A stretch of 64,000 nucleotides of DNA, taken from Mugil cephalus (lineage: Eukaryota > Chordata > Actinopteri > Mugiliformes > Mugilidae). A model generated the notes under the pieces. The model worked only from the letters and a program-made list of their open reading frames with translations. It made no database searches and was not told the origin of the DNA. Location: positions 2,253,826 through 2,317,825 of the forward strand of contig NC_061788.1 of assembly GCF_022458985.1 (NCBI RefSeq), in the 5' to 3' direction. The position numbers were made by a program, and so were the translations under genes. Positions 58,301-64,000 of this stretch are shown piece after piece (within the stretch, counting starts at the first letter, position 1; each line of letters opens with the position of its first letter).

Positions 58301-61300
58301 TCTTTCCTTCTCTTCCCTTCCTCCCTTTTTCATTCCTTCTCCCATTCCCTTCTTTCTTCCCTCATTCTTTCCATCATTCATTAATTCATTATTTCATCCT
58401 CCCTTCTCTTTACTTCCCTCTTCTTCCTTGTTCATTCCCTCTTTCCTTCCTTCCTGTCCATCCTTCCTTCTCGTGTTCCTTCCTTCTCCTTCCTTCTTTC
58501 ATTCTCTTCTTCCTTCCTTCCCTCTTTCCTTCTGTTGTTATTGTTTCCATTCTTCCCTTCCACATCCTTCCTTCTCTTCCTCCTTTTTTCATTCCTTCTC
58601 TCTCCTCCCTTCATTCTTTCCTTCTCTTCATCCTTTCTTCCCTCATTCTTTCCTTCCTTCATTAATTCTTACATCCTTGCTTCTTTACTTTCCTTCATCC
58701 TTCCTTCCTTCTTTTCTTCCTTGTTCTTTCACTTTTTTCTTCCCTTCCTTCCTTCTCTTGTTCTTTCCTTCTCTTCCCTTCCTCCCTTTTTCATTTCTTC
58801 TCCCATTCCCTTCCTTCTTCCCTCATTCTTTCCATCCTTCATTCATTAATTATTTCATCCTCCCTTCTCTTTACTTCCCTCTTCTTCCTTGTTCATTCCC
58901 TCTTCCCTTCCTTCCTCATGTCCATCCTTCCTTCTCGTGTTCTTTCCTTCTTTCTCTTCTTCTTTCCTTCCCTCTTTCCTTCTGTTATTCTTTCCATCCT
59001 TCCCTTCCACATCCTTCCTTCTCTTCCCTTCCTCCTTTTCTTTCCTTCTCTCTTTCCTCCTTCCTTCCTTTAATTCTTTCATCCTTCCTTCCCTCTTTTC
59101 TTCCTCGTTCCCTTCCTCCTTCTCTTTGACTCCTTCCATCCTGGTTTGTTGTTTAATCTCGTTTAATCTCATGTGTTTTATTTGTTTCTCTATTTTCAGG
59201 ACTGGTTCATGTTTTCATGCTCTGATGATTCAGCTTCTATGAAACTTTTAAACGTTTCTAATGTTTAAATGTTTCAACTCATTTATTAGAAATAAAAAAT
59301 GAAAGACTCACTGCTCTCCATCGTCTGGAGGACTCCACGACTGGTCCATGAGGTGGAAGAGGGAGTCGAAGTAGGAGGGGTAGAACTGCCAATCATCAGG
59401 ACTAGACGAGAGGAACGAACGTGTGATTAATTACGGAGGAAGTAAAAACACGACGGCAGCAGCTCTGATTAAACGCTGTGTGATCAGGGAAGATGCTGTT
59501 TATCCATTAATCAGCTGCTGCATTTCATGACGTATTAATGACTTTAACACTCACTTCTTGAGCAGCAGCTTGTGAGCCAAAGCGTTACACTCGGGCCAGC
59601 GCTGCAGCCGCTGGTACAGCTTCATACACTTGGTTTCTCTGCTCTGCAGCTCACTGGTCAACTTCTCTGTGGAAACACGCACGATGAACTCAAACCTAAA
59701 CCTGCCGCCAGAAGATTAACAAACACCGAACCGATGCAGCGCTGACGAACCTCCCAGTGGACCTCGGATCACGTCCAGAGCCTCCACACATTTCCCCAAA
59801 CGCTCCAGGATCATGAAATACAGCTGCACCTACGGTCACGACCAAAACACACACACATATCAGTGCTTTAAAACCAAAGACAACTCATCAGCCACAACAT
59901 TATGACCACTGACGGGACATTTAAACCATCCTGTGATAACTAAACGTTCTCCTGGGAAACTTTTGGACCCGACATTCATTCATGCGGACGTTACTCAGAC
60001 CACGTCCACACGAATAAGTCCTGCACGTTTAGACCGACCAGCATGATGAATCTGGATTTTTTGGAACTATTTTTCTACAACTAGATGTGGTTTTGCATTG
60101 GATCGATGTTTATGGAGAAATTCTCGAAACGACACCAAGGAAAACCAGAGATAAAAAGATAGTTTTGGCCTGTGTGGACGTGGCCTTCAACAAGTAGCAC
60201 CCACCTAGACATGAGGTGGTCATAATGTTATGCCTGATCGGTACTCGTGTGAGGTTTTGATTGTGATCTCACCTCAGCTTCCGCTTCGATCTTCTCCTCC
60301 TTCACCATCTTCTCCACCATGCGTTCAGCCAGAGGCAGGAACATGGTCTGGGACAGTTTTTCGTCCTGCGCTGAAATCGCCTTCAGAAATAAAAAAAACA
60401 CAAACATCGTTTTCAAAGTCCACAAAAAACCACCTGGAGAAGGATGTGAACTCAGGAGACAGCGCCCCCTACCTGCATCACCAGACTCATGACGGACCAG
60501 AAGTAATACGGGTTCTTGGGGACGATTTTGTACAAGGCCATTCCCGCCTGTGGAGCGTGAAGACGCGACGTTCGTTAGCGTCTGATCAGTGACAGTCGGT
60601 TAATTAACGCGTTCGCAGTTAACGCGACTTCTTCTCACCTGCTGCATCTTCTTGTACTCTCCGACCCGAGCGTAGGCCATGAAGAGGTGGGAGTGATACT
60701 CCTCGCTGAGAGGAACCTTCTTCACCGCGGCCTCGTACAGCTTCGTCACCAGCTCCGCTGTCAAACACATTCAACCCGGTCAGTGTCAATAAAACCTTCA
60801 TTTATTCAGTTATTATCAAAGTAAACTCGTCCCTGAGGTCTGAGGCGTTACTTTGGAGTTTATCAGAGATGATGGTATTTATTGCAAAGCTTATTTTCTG
60901 TTGTATGAGCTGATGGATGCTTGAGATTTATTCTTTTTCTCATTTAAACATATTATGTAGATGGCTCAGTAACGTGCATCACACTCAAACAAACAAACCA
61001 ATCAATAAAATAAAAATTAAAAAACTCACGACGATGCATCTCTCTGTACAGAATAGTCAGGGCCTGCAGGGAGTTGTCGTCAGTCGGCTCTAGCGTCGCT
61101 ACTTCCTGGGCCAGCGTGAAAGCTTCGTCCTGCTTCCCCGTCCTCTGGAGGCCGATGGCCTTCAGGACCTGGAGACGAGACGAGACGAGAGAAGTTTCAG
61201 AGAAACTAGAAATCCTCCGTGCAGACCAACTAAAGTCAGCTCAGCTCAGCTCTTTCTTTGAGGCGCCCACCTTGGCACAGTGCAGGTCCTTGTGTTTCTT

Positions 61301-64000
61301 CAGCAGTTTGTCCGCCTGCTGTATCGCCATTTTATTGTTCCCATTGTCCAGATAGTCTGGAGAAACAAAAAGGACAACGCACAACACAATTACTATTCCT
61401 GTAAGAATGAGAATGAAAACCTCCTGGAGGAAAAGGAAATCTGGAATAAATCTATTCTGAGTCTGTCTGCTTGCAAAAGAAATCTACAAACAATGTGCAC
61501 TCTGCAAAAGAAAAACTCCACCAACTCCTTTTCAGTGTTACCAGTAATTTATGTTATTATTTACTTTATTTATTGTTCTGTCTTTTAGACAGAGGGACTG
61601 TAAAATATGGAAGTATTTAAGTCAAATAACTGATGTGACTCGGCAAGTTTTACTTCCTCCCGCTCCATTTTGAATATATTGTTTCTTTCTTCTATTTTTT
61701 TATCCTTTTCTTTTGAATATATTTGAAATAAATAAAGCTCAACGCTTCCAAACTTTACTCTTTTTCTCTCCTCCCGTTTTCCCATTTTCTTTCTTCTTCT
61801 ACTCTTGTCTTATCCTTCCTCCTCCTCCTCATCTCATTAGATTATGTTTGGATGTTCATCACATTCTGCATCTCCTCTTTTTCCTTACATCACCATCCTC
61901 TTCCTCCTTTTTAACAGCTTCTACTCCTTCCTCATCTCCTCTTTACCATCTATTTCTTCCTCTTCTTTCTACTACTCCTCCTTTTCTTCTTCATCTCATC
62001 CTCCTGTCTCTTCATCTTCCTGCTCTTCTTCTTTTGTTCCATTTCCAGTAGATGTGATGCTTCTCTTCACCAATAAACTACTACAGTTAATTAATGTTTT
62101 GATGTGAACACGTACATGTCAGATCACATCTGTGTGAAATTTGCTCCTTTTCTTCGTCTTACGTGACAGAGAACTGCTCAGACAAAACGGTTGAACTTTA
62201 AATATTGAGAAATGCATCGATGATTTAATCTATTCTGCGCTGACGCTCCAGTAAAAGCGATTTCGTAAAGTGTTTCTGAGAGTGTGGACGCCTCGGTTCA
62301 GCCTCCTCGGGACAGCTGGGTGCCAAAATTAACCGAGCCAGACGGTACAATGTGGTTGTGTCATGTGTCTATTCTGTCTGTTCAAACCAACACCACAGAA
62401 GAAGAAGAAGAAGAAAAGTATAAGACCAAGAAAATAAGAAAAAGAAAACAAGAAGAAGGAAAGAGGAAGAAGAAAAGAAGTAAAAAAAAAGACAGAGAAA
62501 AAAAGAAGAAAGTAAGACAAAAGAGAAGAAAATAAGACGAAGAAGAAATAATAAAAAAAACACACCAAGCAGTAGAAGAAGAAAAGGAGACAAAGAGAAG
62601 ACGAAGAAGAAAAAGTAAAAAGACCAGAAATCATTAAGAGCCTGGAGATTCAAATAAAATCCTCAGAGACTGTATCAGTTTAGATTAATCTCATAAAATA
62701 TTTACATAAATTACATTACAGCTGTCAAGTTTAAGTAAATTAATAACTTAAAACTCCACCGCTGCCCTTTGAAATAAGACTGAAGGGACATTAAAAACAA
62801 AGCCAGCCAGCTGATTGTTTTTGCTGAGTAAAACGCTAATAATAACTAAATTAAAAACAAAAACATCACAAAACATTGCTTTCTGATGAATTCATTCGCA
62901 AATAAACCCGTTATCTCCGCTGTTTCGTGTCTTTAGCGGCTCTATGAGAAGTTTGTGACAGCTCCACGGCTAGCAGGCTAACTAGCTAGCCTAGCTCGAA
63001 TCATTGCCCTTAAACCGTTATGTGGAGCAAATGCTAGCTGGATGCTAACCTAGGGTGACCATCAGACGTCCCCGAATATTGGGGACAGCCCCCGTTTTGG
63101 ATGACCTGTCCTTCGGCTAAAGCTGTCCCCGATTTTAGCCTTTTTATGAATGAGAAAATGTTGCGCGCAGACTACAACAACGGTTATTACGGTAGCCGGA
63201 TGGACCGAGCGAGTGAGCATGTTGCCCGCAGAATGCAACTATTACGGTAGCCGGTCGCGCTGCTATTGACATTACAGACATAGCAGTTCAAATATGTTTA
63301 AATATGTATAAATACGTCAAAATAAATGAAACCGTAATTGCCTCTGTTTGTACATTTCATACTGGTAACATTCAATTCTTCTTCCATCTGCGAGCTGTAA
63401 ATGTCCCCGGATTTAGCTTAGCCTAGCTAAAGCTTCAGAGTGGACTCCGATTACAGAGGAAAAACGAGTCAACATGAAGCAAATAGTCCACACAGACATA
63501 CAACTTTTATCTATTTTGTCCACTTGCTGAATGTCCCGAGCTACTTGGCTAGTTAGCCGACACATTAGCATGCTATGCTAGCTGTCAAACAGTTAGCATC
63601 GTTAGCTTAAAAAAAAAAAAAAAAAAAAAAAAGGAGAAAGCACTTCGACTTTGAGAGTGAGCGAAACCGGTCGATTAAAATTAAATAAACAAACAAGTAA
63701 ATGTGCAGAGCCACAACACACCACCGAGAATATCCACAGCTTTAACGAGGTTTCATGCAGCGACCCGGCGTCCCACCCCGGTGGGGGGCTTGGTTTCAGA
63801 CCGGGCAAGGTGCACTGTCATTGGGCGCTGCGGGTAGCCGAGTCCGTGGCTTTGGATGGAGGGGCCGCATCGCTGCCCTCCGACTCCCGCAGCCCCTCGA
63901 TCCAACACATGCGCCGGTATAACGCCCGTCCTCGTCCGCTAACCCTCCAAACGCGCATAAAAATGTAACTTCCCATTGAAAGCTTACCGTATATAGGTCT
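49345..64000 (-). CDS. naa25: N-alpha-acetyltransferase 25, NatB auxiliary subunit; 5' end off the window
   Basis: Scaffold subunit (yeast Mdm20) that binds the catalytic NAA20 and anchors NatB to ribosomes; NatB acetylates nascent proteins starting Met-Asp, Met-Glu, Met-Asn or Met-Gln. Exons 5' to 3': 63988-64000 (partial, RPIY), 61271-61356, 61030-61168, 60639-60757, 60473-60547, 60273-60380, 59751-59829, 59555-59666, 59312-59401, 57854-58026, 57641-57753, 56113-56326, 55151-55240, 54899-55079, 54057-54156, 53814-53965, 53067-53192, 52731-52977, 51539-51662, 51013-51078, 50829-50926, 50553-50663, 50309-50449, 49345-49467. All 24 join in frame to 959 visible residues; roughly 15-20 N-terminal residues lie right of the window (human 972 in all). 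The first half is TPR-like helical repeats ([20 protein letters not shown] onward). A Lys7 run, also present in man, lies in the exon at 50553. Odd donors: GG/GTCTGTG at 54898 and G/GTTCGT at 59750. Confidence 0.97.
49505..50303. repeat. About 31-bp minisatellite with AAGTCTCATCTAAGTACTTT core, last naa25 intron
   Basis: About 26 units of 30-31 bases with AAAAAAGTCTCATCTAAGTA followed by CTTTATTAGT fill the whole intron between the exons ending 50309 and starting 49467. Units vary at a few positions (CATCC/CATCT, TTTATT/TTCATT). A stray pair of units lies outside the gene at about 47622-47685. Confidence 0.97.
50571..50594 (-). repeat. naa25: Coding (AAG)n tract giving seven lysines in naa25
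   Basis: Five AAG, one AAA and one AAG codon in a row within the exon 50553-50663. The human protein has a Lys run at the same place, so the run is conserved and not a recent expansion. Confidence 0.85.
50680..50815. repeat. Tandem GAGTTTAACACCAGGAGA repeat making up a short naa25 intron
   Basis: The 165-base intron 50664-50828 consists almost only of GAGTTTAACACCAGGAGA/GAGTTTAACGCCAC units of about 15-30 bases. Confidence 0.85.
53255..53760. repeat. About 32-bp minisatellite with AAGACTTTTTAAGACCATTA core, naa25 intron
   Basis: About 15 diverged units holding TTAAATTTAAGACTTTTTAA then GACCATTATGGG fill most of the intron 53193-53813. Confidence 0.93.
54260..54880. repeat. 36-bp minisatellite with AGTTAATTATCTGGTTCTAG core, naa25 intron
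   Basis: About 17 units, each with TTCTTCTATTAATTAG, then TTAATTATCTGGTTCTAGGA and CAG. Most are near identical. The array reaches to within about 20 bases of the donor of the exon 54899-55079. Confidence 0.97.
55430..56012. repeat. Purine-rich (GAAGAA/GGAGGA) tract, naa25 intron
   Basis: Nearly 600 bases of A and G on the plus strand, including an (AAG)n run near 55693-55735 and a (GGA)n run near 55735-55752. The naa25 transcript reads the pyrimidine strand. Confidence 0.9.
56597..57628. repeat. 1-kb purine (GGA/GAAGGA) tract, naa25 intron
   Basis: Over 1 kb of almost pure purine on the plus strand ending in a (GGA)n run at about 57575-57628, close to the donor of the exon 57641-57753. Inner blocks with GAAGAATAAATGAGGAGGAA are repeated several times. 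Long Ser/Phe/Leu open frames on the minus strand are composition artefacts. Confidence 0.95.
58090..59145. repeat. 1-kb pyrimidine (TTCC) tract with an internal duplication, naa25 intron
   Basis: Plus-strand TTCC/TTCTTCC sequence with CATTC interruptions. The block from about 58250 to 58545 is repeated about 461 bases later, to about 59005, with point changes (for example TTGTTCTTTCACTTTTTTCG and ...TTTTTTCT). All open frames here are artefacts. Confidence 0.93.
61357..63987. other. naa25: First naa25 intron, mostly unassigned
   Basis: Contains a pyrimidine-rich patch at about 61740-62040, a (GAA)n purine patch at about 62397-62630, TTAGC-type words at about 62960-63060 and 63535-63610, a 24-base A run at about 63609-63632, and the interspersed repeat listed at 63050. 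The sequence from 63640 to 63970 is CpG-rich and may belong to the naa25 promoter region or a CpG island; its open frames match nothing I know. Confidence 0.6.
63050..63205 (-). repeat. Interspersed repeat, copy B, inverted relative to copy A
   Basis: Plus strand reads AGGGTGACCATCAGACGTCC, GGATGACCTGTCC, TTTTTATGAATGAGAAAA and GTTATTACGGTAGCCGG, i.e. the reverse of the word order at 15818-15925. Copy B is longer and closer to an intact unit; copy A has lost internal parts. Confidence 0.75.

Noticed and set aside
58260-59242. Plus-strand frames of 100-290 codons
   Set aside because: TTCC tract in a naa25 intron; composition artefact.
63602-63968. Two overlapping frames of 68 and 105 codons near the right edge
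   Set aside because: They lie in the first naa25 intron or CpG-rich flank, show no domain, and one begins in a poly-A run.

Overview
This is a vertebrate nuclear window, almost certainly from a teleost fish. The genes are split by GT-AG introns, the proteins are clear vertebrate orthologues, and the spaces between exons are full of microsatellites, minisatellites, a Tc1-type transposon and old interspersed repeats built on a TTAGCTTAGC core. That core is familiar from spiny-rayed fish genomes, but the exact species cannot be told from the sequence.

Layout, left to right. (1) 361-7661, minus strand: slc25a1, the mitochondrial citrate carrier; its last exon lies off the left edge. (2) 9826-18430, plus strand: vdac3, the outer-membrane voltage-dependent anion channel, with a non-coding first exon, eight constitutive coding exons and a candidate 3-base ATG microexon. 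It is divergent from slc25a1. (3) 21357-23962, minus strand: tor4a, a membrane-anchored torsin AAA+ protein in two coding exons, tail to tail with vdac3. (4) 24.0-32.2 kb: about 8 kb with no recognisable gene, holding arrays of the TTAGCTTAGC repeat. (5) 32230-47204, minus strand: brap, a RING and UBP-zinc-finger ubiquitin ligase in 13 coding exons; its last intron holds a Tc1 relic and a 30-bp minisatellite. (6) 49345 to the right edge, minus strand: naa25, the auxiliary subunit of the NatB N-terminal acetyltransferase, 24 exons, missing only the first few codons.

Functionally, slc25a1 and vdac3 belong together: citrate exported by the inner-membrane carrier crosses the outer membrane through VDAC, and the vdac3 promoter holds a perfect-looking NRF1 site, as expected for a nuclear gene of mitochondria. 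brap and naa25 both belong to the region that is 12q24 in man, but here they are next-door neighbours. No prokaryotic features, CRISPR arrays or convincing RNA genes were seen.

The most interesting signal is the ATG microexon of vdac3 at 13011-13013, placed exactly after codon 39, where mammals carry an alternatively spliced single-ATG exon. Next come the single-cysteine VDAC3 protein, the opposite-polarity purine and pyrimidine tracts around naa25 exons 10-12, and several lineage-specific intronic minisatellites. Exon limits were worked out by hand from reading frame, splice sites and family conservation; no alignment or expression data were available.
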